Notes: generated by a model from the letters alone, not told the origin. 6,003 nt of DNA from an uncultured Eubacteriales bacterium (GCA_944353735.1 CALVPU010000148.1:1-6003); one strand, 5' to 3'. Positions 1-5,899 are shown, numbered from the stretch's first letter. Translations and numbers: made by a program.

Positions 1-141
1 GCCAACACGACCGACCGCTATCTCCGCGACCTCGAAAGCGGCAAGAAAAGCAATCCTTCCGCAGGGCTGCTCTACAGCCTTTCTCGAGCGCTCGGCGTTT
101 CCATGGAAGAGCTCATGCGCCCGTCCAAGGACGACAGATAA
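1..141 (+). CDS. XRE-family helix-turn-helix transcriptional regulator, C-terminal fragment (5' end outside window)
   Basis: Frame 1 is open from the first base to a TAA at 139-141 and gives 46 residues. They read as the second half of a lambda-repressor/Cro-like (XRE) DNA-binding domain: the recognition-helix region with YLRDLESGKKSNPS is followed by LLYSLSRALGVSMEELM, the usual last helices of this fold. In the family this segment carries the helix that contacts the operator and the closing helix of the domain. The protein stops six residues after EELMR, so it either is a small stand-alone HTH protein or carries other domains upstream of the window. Its target is unknown. It runs convergently towards the ThyX/C26 operon and shows no clear link with it. 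The start codon, length and promoter are not visible. Confidence 0.8.
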   Translation, partial: ANTTDRYLRDLESGKKSNPSAGLLYSLSRALGVSMEELMRPSKDDR

Positions 142-179
142 GCGTCTCCCATCTCCCGAGCAGTATCCTCCAAACAAAC

Positions 180-205
180 GCGGCAGCAGAACCTTCTGCT
201 GCCGC
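180..205 (-). terminator. Hairpin terminator of the minus-strand thyX-C26 operon
   Basis: A perfect 11-bp inverted repeat pairs 180-190 with 195-205 around a 4-nt loop (ACCT). Read on the minus strand it lies 28 nt after the stop codon of the C26 hydrolase gene and is followed by the T-rich stretch GTTTGTTTGG, as expected for an intrinsic terminator, although the T-run is interrupted. On the + strand the hairpin is followed by AATGACGATA with no T-run, so it is a weaker candidate for ending the XRE transcript. Confidence 0.7.
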
Positions 206-233
206 AATGACGATAGAACTGTTGAGCGCGCGC

Positions 234-974
234 TCATTTCGCGGCGCGATGGGCTTCAATGGCTTGCCGGAAGCGCTCGAAGATGCGCATGGAATACATG
301 TCGTCGTCCAGCGTGATCTCCGGATGCCACTGTACCGCCATCAGGAACTGTTCGCCGCGCGGCATTTCGTACGCCTCGACGAATCCCTCCGGCGCGTAGG
401 CGGAAGGCACCAGACCGCCGGCGAGGCGGTCGACGCACTGGTGATGGTAGCTGTCCACCCAGACGTCGCCGCCCATGATCTCGGCGAGCATCGTCCCCGG
501 CACGATGCGCACCATGTGGTCAAACGCGGACGGCGCGCCCTTTGCCATCTGATGCACCTTGCCAAAGCGCTTGGGAACGTCCTGAACCAGCGTGCCGCCG
601 AGCGCGGCGTTGATGATCTGACAGCCGCGGCAGATGCCGAGAATCGGCAGTTTCCGCTTCAGGCAAGCGCGCAACAGCTCGGGCTCCAGCGCATCGCGCA
701 ATGGATTGGATTCGCCGCATTCCGGCTCGCGCGCCGCGCCGTAACACGACGGATCGACGTCGACGCCGCCCGAAAACAGCATGCCATCCAGTTCGTCCAC
801 GACCTGCGCGGCGCGGTCGAGGGGTGTCTCGTAGGCGATCTCGCGCGGCTCGCCGCCGATGCGCTCGATGCCCTTCAGGTAGCCCTTGGGAATGTACGGC
901 ACGCCGTCATCGTCCAGATACGGCACGATGCCGATGATCCATTTTCTCTTTTCAATGCTTTCCACGATGTCCAT
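234..974 (-). CDS. Gamma-glutamyl-gamma-aminobutyrate hydrolase / peptidase C26 family protein (class I glutamine amidotransferase fold)
   Basis: The 246-residue protein is full length for this family (about 230-260). Visible signatures, in order, are FSGGVDVDPSCYG (67-79), the nucleophile elbow LGICRGCQIIN with catalytic Cys115 (112-122), DSYHHQ (174-179), and QWHPE with His217 and Glu219, which complete the Cys-His-Glu triad. Family members hydrolyse gamma-glutamyl bonds in the cytosol; known relatives are PuuD (gamma-Glu-GABA in putrescine breakdown) and gamma-glutamyl hydrolases acting on folate polyglutamates. No other putrescine gene is visible, so the substrate cannot be assigned. The gene starts 6 nt after the ThyX-family gene, and its Shine-Dalgarno GAGGAAGG (975-982) overlaps that gene's TGA, which suggests coupled translation. 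The gap from GAGG to the ATG is short (4 nt). A GTG three codons downstream (963-965) is a possible alternative start with more normal spacing. Confidence 0.88.
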   Translation of the reverse strand: MDIVESIEKRKWIIGIVPYLDDDGVPYIPKGYLKGIERIGGEPREIAYETPLDRAAQVVDELDGMLFSGGVDVDPSCYGAAREPECGESNPLRDALEPELLRACLKRKLPILGICRGCQIINAALGGTLVQDVPKRFGKVHQMAKGAPSAFDHMVRIVPGTMLAEIMGGDVWVDSYHHQCVDRLAGGLVPSAYAPEGFVEAYEMPRGEQFLMAVQWHPEITLDDDMYSMRIFERFRQAIEAHRAAK

Positions 975-980
975 CCTTCC

Positions 981-2339
981 TCAAATGACGTCGCTGCGCT
1001 CCGTCCAGACGCCGCCCTCGACGCGAACGGGATGTCCGCAGCTCATCTTCCCTTCCGGGCAGGCGCCCGCAATCGCGCAACTCGGCCCGTATCCGCCAAA
1101 GATTTCCGGCGTGGAATCGTTGAGCCGTTCGAGCATGCGGCGCGCCACGCCGCGAATCTCCCACTGTGCGCGCCGGCACGTGCGCAGCTGCGCAAAGTGC
1201 AGCAGTTCGCGCGCGTTCATGGCGGTCAACATGTCCAGTACGTGACCGCTCATCGCGCAGTACGAGAGGACTTCAGGCGAAACGCCCATGGCGGACATCT
1301 CGCCTGCCATCTCTGCCTGCGCGGCGAACGCGCGGCGGTAGATCGCCTCGGCCTCGGGATCGGCGGCGACGGTCGCTGGCAGCACGTAATCGCCTCGCGC
1401 CAGCGCGGAAGCGACGGCTGGAATCAGCGGCGACTGAATGCGATGGCGCGTGAAGTGCGTCAGGCAGGCAAGCGAGATGTTGCGAATTCGAATCACGTAG
1501 TTCAGCAATTCCAGCTCACGGGGACGCCCATCGGCGAGCAGCGCGCGCACGTTTTCCGGACAGGCGCAGCGACCATTGCGCGGCGCAAAGCGTCCGGAAA
1601 ATGCCATTGCCTGCTCGAGCAGCGCCATGGCGTCGCCCGGTGCGCAGACCACTTCCGCGTCGCCCACAGCGGGACTGCCGGCACGAAATGCGCGTGGCAG
1701 CGGCGCTTCCGCACATGCGGTCTGGCGCGCGAGCTCGGCGTCGAGCGCGTCCGGATAGAGCGCGTCAAACTGCTCCTTCAACTGAAGGCCCAGCGCGTGA
1801 AGTTCCTCCCAGCGCGCGCCGCGGTCCAGCATTGCGCAGATCATGTGCATCAGCTCGCGCGCGTCGATCGTCATGAAGAAGTTGCTCCGCAGGCTGTACG
1901 GCAGCACAAAGCGCGCGTCCTCCTTGGGCACGCCGCGCTCGAGCAGCGCGCCATACGCGGAAAACAGCGCCGACATGCCCTGACGATAGCGCTCCGCCGT
2001 CTTGCCGTTGAGTGATTCCGGCACGACGAAGCCGGCGTCCGAAAAGTCTACATAGCGCCTCGATTTGACGGTAAACGACGCGAGGCGGAATTCGATGACA
2101 AACTGCTCGACCAGCACGGAGACGTCGTTGAAGGCAATGGAGAGCGTCTGATGTTCGACGACGGACTTATGCCCCGACTGCATGACCTTCCCGATGAGTT
2201 TCAGATCCTTTTCGCGGTCGCCGCTGCGCGCATAGATCTCCAGCGCCGTGCCATGCTGCGTGGACATCCGTGCAGCCGAGGCGGCGACATTGAGCGCTTG
2301 GCGGTTTTCATGAATTATTTTGGCTTGGCTCTGCTTCAC
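981..2339 (-). CDS. thyX: Tandem two-domain ThyX-family (FAD-dependent thymidylate synthase) protein
   Basis: The protein has 452 residues, about twice a normal ThyX (210-250), and contains two consecutive ThyX-like domains. ThyX makes dTMP from dUMP using methylene-tetrahydrofolate, NADPH and FAD. Domain 1 (about 5-200) keeps GHKSVVEH (56-63), SFTVKSRRY (88-96), ARFVLP (142-147) and ARELMH (160-165), but the RHR triplet of the canonical RHRxxSxxxxSxRY motif is EFR (83-85). Domain 2 (about 222-410) keeps RHRIQS (298-303), NARELLHF (375-382), LR (385-386) and AQWEIR (391-396), but has lost GHxSxxEH (GRPRELEL at 271-278) and SxRY. A Cys-containing tail follows (Cys421, 427, 434). I chose the GTG at 2337-2339 because GGGAGGGAG lies 5 nt upstream; the frame extends to a TTG at 2369, but that would place the ribosome site inside the gene. 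It is the first gene of a two-gene operon. Family is certain; activity as a thymidylate synthase is inferred and could differ. Confidence 0.85.
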   Translation of the reverse strand: MKQSQAKIIHENRQALNVAASAARMSTQHGTALEIYARSGDREKDLKLIGKVMQSGHKSVVEHQTLSIAFNDVSVLVEQFVIEFRLASFTVKSRRYVDFSDAGFVVPESLNGKTAERYRQGMSALFSAYGALLERGVPKEDARFVLPYSLRSNFFMTIDARELMHMICAMLDRGARWEELHALGLQLKEQFDALYPDALDAELARQTACAEAPLPRAFRAGSPAVGDAEVVCAPGDAMALLEQAMAFSGRFAPRNGRCACPENVRALLADGRPRELELLNYVIRIRNISLACLTHFTRHRIQSPLIPAVASALARGDYVLPATVAADPEAEAIYRRAFAAQAEMAGEMSAMGVSPEVLSYCAMSGHVLDMLTAMNARELLHFAQLRTCRRAQWEIRGVARRMLERLNDSTPEIFGGYGPSCAIAGACPEGKMSCGHPVRVEGGVWTERSDVI

Positions 2340-2344
2340 ATAAA

Positions 2345-2353
2345 CTCCCTCCC
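2345..2353 (-). promoter_or_regulatory. Ribosome binding site that fixes the GTG start of the ThyX-family gene
   Basis: On the minus strand this reads GGGAGGGAG, ending 5 nt (TTTAT) before the GTG at 2339. The ATG inside TTTATGTGA is out of frame and followed at once by TGA, so it is not a competing start for this protein. Confidence 0.8.
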
Positions 2354-2390
2354 GGCGCGAAATCGACAAAAACCCATCCCATTATAGCAC

Positions 2391-2420
2391 AATCGGCGCG
2401 CCATGGCTAGAGCGAATTAA
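2391..2420 (-). promoter_or_regulatory. Extended -10 promoter for the thyX-C26 operon
   Basis: On the minus strand, 2399-2391 read TGCTATAAT, a perfect -10 hexamer (2391-2396) with the TGn extension. The best -35 is weak: TTAATT at 2415-2420 with an 18-nt spacer. An extended -10 can compensate for this. The predicted transcription start near 2384 gives a leader of about 45 nt before the GTG. No NrdR-like box is visible on this side. Confidence 0.75.
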
Positions 2421-2502
2421 GCGCAACAGCCGGCAAACCCTGCGACGAGCGCTCGGGCGAGCGTCCTGTGCAGACTGACGAATTTTCCCTTTTCACAAGA
2501 AC

Positions 2503-2518
2503 GCACCATATTTTGTAT
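2503..2518 (+). promoter_or_regulatory. Putative NrdR box 1 upstream of nrdD
   Basis: The 16-mer GCACCATATTTTGTAT matches the published NrdR-box consensus acaCwAtATaTwGtgt at 12 of 16 positions, including all six strongly conserved ones (C, A, A, T, T, G). Its last base is the first base of the -35 hexamer. NrdR is the ATP-cone/zinc-ribbon repressor of ribonucleotide reductase genes. The nrdR gene is not in this window. Confidence 0.6.
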
Positions 2519-2546
2519 TGACATGTTTCGCCAAGCACAATATAAT
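2518..2546 (+). promoter_or_regulatory. Consensus sigma-A promoter of nrdD
   Basis: TTGACA at 2518-2523 and TATAAT at 2541-2546 are both perfect hexamers separated by the ideal 17 nt. The predicted start near 2553 leaves a leader of about 42 nt before the nrdD ATG. A promoter this strong usually needs a repressor, and this fits the two NrdR-like boxes that overlap it. Confidence 0.92.
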
Positions 2547-2550
2547 GGTT
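2535..2550 (+). promoter_or_regulatory. Putative NrdR box 2, covering the nrdD -10
   Basis: The 16-mer GCACAATATAATGGTT matches acaCwAtATaTwGtgt at 12 of 16 positions and begins with GCAC-ATAT like box 1. It starts exactly 32 bp after box 1, about three helical turns, so both boxes lie on the same face of the DNA. This is the arrangement known for tandem NrdR sites. It contains the whole TATAAT, so part of its match is forced by the promoter, and alone it would be weaker evidence than box 1. Confidence 0.5.
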
Positions 2551-2580
2551 GTTGGCTGTAACGAAGCGGGCCGCAGAAAT

Positions 2581-2587
2581 GGAGGAG
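2581..2587 (+). promoter_or_regulatory. Ribosome binding site of nrdD
   Basis: GGAGGAG lies 7 nt before the ATG at 2595, a near-ideal anti-16S match that fixes the start codon. Confidence 0.9.
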
Positions 2588-2594
2588 ACCGGAC

Positions 2595-4919
2595 ATGCCG
2601 GAAAACATTATCAAGCGCGACGGTCGCGAGGTTCCCTTTGATATTGAAAAGATCACCGACGCCATATTTCGCGCGTTTCGCGCCAGCGACAGCACCAAGA
2701 CGCGCGAGGTCGCGCAACGGCTGGCGCAGCAGGTCGTCGCGGAGCTCGAATCCGACGAGCTCGACGACACGCCGAGCGTCGAAGCGGTGCAGGACGTCGT
2801 CGAGCGCGTGCTGATCGAAAACGGCTTTGTCCGCACGGCAAAGTCCTATATCCTCTATCGCGCTGAGCGCAGCCGCGTGCGCGAGATGAACACGCGCCTG
2901 ATGCGCATCTACGACGATATCACCAACAAGGCAGCGGTCGATTCGGACATCAAGCGCGAAAACGCCAATATCAACGGCGATACCGCCATGGGCGCCATGC
3001 TCAAATATGGCTCCGAGGGTGCAAAGCAGTTCAACATGATGTTCATCCTCAAGCCCGAACACGCCGAGGCGCACCGCAACGGCGACATCCACATCCATGA
3101 CATGGATTTTCTGACCCTGACGACCACTTGCTGCCAGATCGACTTGATCGCGCTGTTCCGCAACGGCTTTTCCACGGGCCACGGCTATCTGCGCGAGCCG
3201 CAGGACATACGCTCCTACGCTGCGCTCGCCTGCATCGCCATTCAAGCCAACCAGAACGATCAGCACGGCGGACAGAGCATCGTCAACTTCGACTACGCTA
3301 TGGCCGACGGCGTGCGCAAGACGTTTGTCAAAAACTACCGCGACAACGTGATTCGCGCGCTCGAGCTGCTCGACGGCTTTGGGGAGGCGGACCACAAGGT
3401 GCGCGGCATGCTCGCGGAACTCGCATCGCGCGATTTGAAGCCGGAACTGGAACCGGACGACTGTTATCGCGCTGCCGAGGCGGAGGCGCTGACCGCAATG
3501 GGCGTGCCCGGAGATGAGGTTCGCCGCATTCAGTCGTTCGCACAGCGCCGCGCCGTCGAGGAGACGGACCGCGCGACCTATCAGGCGATGGAAGCGCTGA
3601 TTCATAACCTGAACACCATGAATTCCCGCGCCGGCGCGCAGGTGCCGTTTTCGTCGATCAACTACGGCATGGACGTCTCGCCCGAAGCGCGCATGGCGGT
3701 GCGCAACCTGCTGTTGGCGACCGAGGCGGGCTTGGGCAACGGCGAAACGCCGATCTTCCCCATCCAGATTTTCCGCGTCAAGGAAGGCGTCAACTACAAT
3801 CCCGGTGACCCGAATTACGATCTGTTCAAGCTGGCGATCCGCACCTCCGCGAAGCGGCTGTTCCCGAACTTCTCCTTTCAGGACGCGCCGTTTAACCTCA
3901 AGTACTATCGCGAAGGTCACCCGGAAACGGAAATCGCCTACATGGGCTGCCGCACGCGCGTCATCGGCAACGTCTACGATCCGTCGCGCGAAATCTCCAA
4001 CAGCCGCGGCAACTTGAGTTTCACATCCATCAACCTGCCACGGCTGGCGATCAAGGCCAACCACAACGTCGACGTGTTCTTCGAGCTGCTGGATCAGATG
4101 GTGGCGCTGACGATCGACCAGCTGTTCGAGCGCTTCGAGATTCAGGCGCGCAAGCGCGTGCGCAACTTCCCCTTCCTCATGGGGCAAGGCGTGTGGCTTG
4201 ACAGCGAAAAGCTCGGCTGGGACGACGAGGTGCGCGAGGTGCTCAAGCACGGCACGCTGTCCGTGGGTTTTATCGGTCTTGCGGAGACGCTCAAAGCGCT
4301 CATCGGCGTTCATCACGGCGAGAGTGAAATGGCGCAAAATCTGGGCTTGGAAATCATCGGACACATGCGCGAGCTGTGCGACGAGGCCGCCGCGCGCACG
4401 GGCATGAACGTGACGCTGCTCGCCACGCCTGCGGAAGGCCTTTCCGGTCGCTTCGTGCGCATCGACCGCAAGAAGTACGGCGTCATTGACGGCGTTACCG
4501 ACCGCGAATACTACACCAACAGCTTCCACGTGCCCGTCTATTACGACATCACCGCTGCGAAAAAGATTCGCATCGAGGCGCCCTACCACGCGCTGACGAA
4601 CGCCGGGCACATCTCCTACGTCGAACTCGATGGCGACGTGACGCAAAACCTCGAGGCCTTTGAGAAGATCGTTCGCCTGATGAAAGAGTCCGGCATCGGC
4701 TACGGCTCGATCAACCACCCCGTCGACCGCGATCCCGTGTGCGGATACAACGGCGTCATCGGCGATACCTGTCCGAATTGCGGGCGCGAGGAGGACGACG
4801 TGCCCTTCGAGCGCATCCGCCGCATAACCGGCTACCTCGTCGGCACGCTCGACCGCTTCAACAACGCCAAGCGCGCCGAGGAACACGACCGCGTCAAGCA
4901 TGGCATGACGGAAACCTGA
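2595..4919 (+). CDS. nrdD: Anaerobic (class III) ribonucleoside-triphosphate reductase, catalytic subunit
   Basis: The 774-residue cytosolic glycyl-radical enzyme reduces ribonucleoside triphosphates to deoxy forms without oxygen. An N-terminal ATP cone, the allosteric dATP/ATP site, opens with IIKRDGREVPFDIEKIT (5-21). The catalytic barrel follows: GDIHIHDMDF, TTTCCQIDL with Cys179/Cys180, HGGQSIVNFDYAMA, VPFSSINYGMD, GETPIFPIQIFRVKEGVNY, and MGCRTRV with Cys452 as the probable thiyl-radical residue. Near the C-terminus a zinc-binding region has Cys716, Cys726 and Cys729. RITGYLVG places the glycyl radical on Gly746, 28 residues from the end. The length suits an ATP-cone NrdD. The enzyme needs the radical-SAM activase NrdG, which is often encoded next door, but no such gene follows here. 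The promoter carries two NrdR-like boxes. I cannot tell from sequence alone whether formate or a thioredoxin-like protein is the reductant. Confidence 0.97.
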   Translation: MPENIIKRDGREVPFDIEKITDAIFRAFRASDSTKTREVAQRLAQQVVAELESDELDDTPSVEAVQDVVERVLIENGFVRTAKSYILYRAERSRVREMNTRLMRIYDDITNKAAVDSDIKRENANINGDTAMGAMLKYGSEGAKQFNMMFILKPEHAEAHRNGDIHIHDMDFLTLTTTCCQIDLIALFRNGFSTGHGYLREPQDIRSYAALACIAIQANQNDQHGGQSIVNFDYAMADGVRKTFVKNYRDNVIRALELLDGFGEADHKVRGMLAELASRDLKPELEPDDCYRAAEAEALTAMGVPGDEVRRIQSFAQRRAVEETDRATYQAMEALIHNLNTMNSRAGAQVPFSSINYGMDVSPEARMAVRNLLLATEAGLGNGETPIFPIQIFRVKEGVNYNPGDPNYDLFKLAIRTSAKRLFPNFSFQDAPFNLKYYREGHPETEIAYMGCRTRVIGNVYDPSREISNSRGNLSFTSINLPRLAIKANHNVDVFFELLDQMVALTIDQLFERFEIQARKRVRNFPFLMGQGVWLDSEKLGWDDEVREVLKHGTLSVGFIGLAETLKALIGVHHGESEMAQNLGLEIIGHMRELCDEAAARTGMNVTLLATPAEGLSGRFVRIDRKKYGVIDGVTDREYYTNSFHVPVYYDITAAKKIRIEAPYHALTNAGHISYVELDGDVTQNLEAFEKIVRLMKESGIGYGSINHPVDRDPVCGYNGVIGDTCPNCGREEDDVPFERIRRITGYLVGTLDRFNNAKRAEEHDRVKHGMTET

Positions 4920-4938
4920 GCGCGCTTGCGCAGACGAA

Positions 4939-4970
4939 GCCGCCCCCCGCGCATCGCGTGCGGAGGCGGC
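4939..4970. repeat. GC-rich hairpin repeat, copy 1, just after nrdD
   Basis: GCCGCC (4939-4944) pairs with GGCGGC (4965-4970), and inside this CCGC (4947-4950) pairs with GCGG (4960-4963) around a 9-nt loop. It lies 20 nt after the nrdD stop but has no T-run, so it is not a complete intrinsic terminator on its own; it could protect the nrdD 3' end. Positions 4948-4970 match 5093-5115 in 21 of 23 bases. Confidence 0.6.
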
Positions 4971-5019
4971 ATGCCGGCAAGGCAGAGCAATCACCAGAAA
5001 GCCAGAGCGCTGAAAAAGC

Positions 5020-5059
5020 AAAAATCGCCACGGATTTTTCAATCATCCGGGCGATTTTT
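5020..5059. terminator. Bidirectional terminator between convergent nrdD and the VTT-domain gene
   Basis: AAAAATCGCC (5020-5029) pairs perfectly with GGCGATTTTT (5050-5059), and CGGAT (5031-5035) with ATCCG (5045-5049), giving a 15-bp stem with one bulged A (5030) and a 9-nt loop. Because the stem begins with A-run and ends with T-run, it works in both directions: the + strand leaves TTTTTCGTTT for nrdD, and the minus strand leaves TTTTTGCTTTTT for the membrane-protein gene. Confidence 0.88.
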
Positions 5060-5084
5060 CGTTTGCGCGCTTTATCGGCGCTCT

Positions 5085-5115
5085 GCTGCCTTCGCGCATC
5101 GCGTGCAGAAGCGGC
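5085..5115. repeat. GC-rich hairpin repeat, copy 2
   Basis: This 31-nt element has the same layout as the one at 4939-4970: GCTGCC, a shared 13-nt core GCGCATCGCGTGC, then a purine-rich step and GCGGC. Positions 5093-5115 match 4948-4970 at 21 of 23 bases in direct orientation. Its own stem is imperfect, with G-T pairs and a bulge. The two copies flank the bidirectional terminator. Confidence 0.5.
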
Positions 5116-5129
5116 GGTCTGCAAGGCGT

Positions 5130-5157
5130 GCTGGCACAAGGCGCGCCGTCTGCCAGC
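5130..5157. repeat. Inverted repeat just past the 3' end of the VTT-domain gene
   Basis: GCTGGCA (5130-5136) pairs with TGCCAGC (5151-5157) across a 14-nt loop that contains the palindrome GGCGCGCC. On the minus strand it lies 10 nt after the stop of the membrane-protein gene. It lacks a T-run on either side, so it may shape or protect the 3' end but is probably not the terminator. Confidence 0.4.
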
Positions 5158-5167
5158 GACGCTTACT

Positions 5168-5860
5168 TCACGATTCATCGCTTTTATGACGCTTGTCGGT
5201 AACTCTTCCGTATACGAACAGGCCCGCGCCGCAGAGCAGCATCGTGACGCCAAAGACGATGCCCGCGGTCAGGTAATTGCCGTCGCCGAGCGCCTGCGCG
5301 CAGAGCGTCGAGGTCACCACCGAAGGAATCCGCCCGACCGTGCTGATCAAAATCCACGCGCTCCAGGGAATCTTCGTCAGCCCGGCGCAGTAGGTCAACA
5401 GATCTTTCGGCGTGCCGGGCAGGATCATCAGGATCGCGGTGACGATGTACAGCCGCTTGGGATTGCGCAGGATCCGCAGCGAGTCAATCTTCTCTTTGGA
5501 AAAGAATACTTCCACCAGGCGCCGACCAAATGCGCGCACCAGCCCGAACACGATCAGGCTGCCCGCGGCGATGCCGCCCAGACAGAGCAGCGTGCCTTCA
5601 ACCGCCCCGAACACATAGCCCGCCGCCAGCTCCAGCGGCTCTCCGGGAATGATCGCCACCAGCACCTGCAGGCACACCATCGCCACAAAGACCACGCGGC
5701 TGCGCCAGCCATGCGCGTTGACCCACGCGCGAAAGCCGTCGATGTCCTCCACCCACGCCGTCATCGGGCGTCCCACGCGGACAAAGAGCACTGCGCTGAG
5801 CGCGAGGAAGAGCGCGAGCAGCGCGATGGCGATCCCTTTTTTGCGTTTTTCCTGTCCCAT
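5168..5860 (-). CDS. TVP38/TMEM64 family inner-membrane protein (VTT domain, DedA superfamily)
   Basis: This is a 230-residue multi-pass membrane protein. A short basic N-terminus (KRKK at 5-8) leads into a hydrophobic segment at about 9-27. The VTT core follows: AIIPGEPLELAAGYVFGAVEG (69-89), a typical re-entrant PGE loop with small residues, a hydrophobic stretch at about 90-110, a polar loop, ILMILPGTPKDLLTYCAG (143-160) as the second half-hairpin, GRIPSVVTST (176-185), and a last hydrophobic segment at about 198-218. The superfamily includes DedA proteins and lipid scramblases or carriers of lipid-linked intermediates; the substrate here is unknown. I chose the ATG at 5858-5860 because GAGGAA lies 8 nt upstream. 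The ATG at 5888-5890 has no ribosome site and lies almost at the predicted transcription start. The gene is monocistronic within the window and convergent with nrdD. Confidence 0.88.
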   Translation of the reverse strand: MGQEKRKKGIAIALLALFLALSAVLFVRVGRPMTAWVEDIDGFRAWVNAHGWRSRVVFVAMVCLQVLVAIIPGEPLELAAGYVFGAVEGTLLCLGGIAAGSLIVFGLVRAFGRRLVEVFFSKEKIDSLRILRNPKRLYIVTAILMILPGTPKDLLTYCAGLTKIPWSAWILISTVGRIPSVVTSTLCAQALGDGNYLTAGIVFGVTMLLCGAGLFVYGRVTDKRHKSDES

Positions 5861-5868
5861 TGCCGTCG

Positions 5869-5874
5869 TTCCTC
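5869..5874 (-). promoter_or_regulatory. Ribosome binding site of the VTT-domain gene
   Basis: The minus strand reads GAGGAA, 8 nt before the ATG at 5860. This supports the shorter start over the in-frame ATG at 5890. Confidence 0.7.
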
Positions 5875-5899
5875 GAATCATCCAAAGCATTCATAGAAC

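Noticed and set aside
207..2015. A 602-codon open frame on the + strand opposite the ThyX and C26 genes
   Set aside because: It is antisense to two well-supported genes, has Arg/Ala/His-rich composition typical of shadow frames, and has no family motif.
2340..2369. N-terminal extension of the ThyX-family protein to a TTG at 2369
   Set aside because: The extra ten codons contain the GGGAGGGAG ribosome site for the GTG at 2339, and no comparable site precedes the TTG.
2440..2462. Possible hairpin formed by GCGCTC and GAGCG repeats between the divergent promoters
   Set aside because: The pairing arms are only 5-6 bp, compete with one another and are what GC-rich DNA yields by chance; there is no T-run.
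2493..5042. An 849-codon open frame on the minus strand across the whole of nrdD
   Set aside because: It is antisense to a certain gene and is low in recognisable motifs. GC-rich codon use in nrdD keeps stop codons out of this frame. It crosses the nrdD promoter and has no ribosome site of its own that I can see.
4894..5253. A 119-codon minus-strand frame over the convergent intergenic region
   Set aside because: It overlaps both flanking genes and the terminator hairpin, and shows no ribosome site or recognisable domain.
5861..5890. Start of the VTT-domain protein at the ATG at 5890
   Set aside because: This ATG lies about 10 nt after the TATAAT, leaving almost no leader and no Shine-Dalgarno; the ATG at 5860 has both.
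4739..5896. A 385-codon + strand frame running from the end of nrdD through the VTT gene
   Set aside because: It overlaps the nrdD 3' end out of frame, reads through the terminator and lies antisense to the membrane-protein gene; its composition is Arg/Gln/His-rich without domains.
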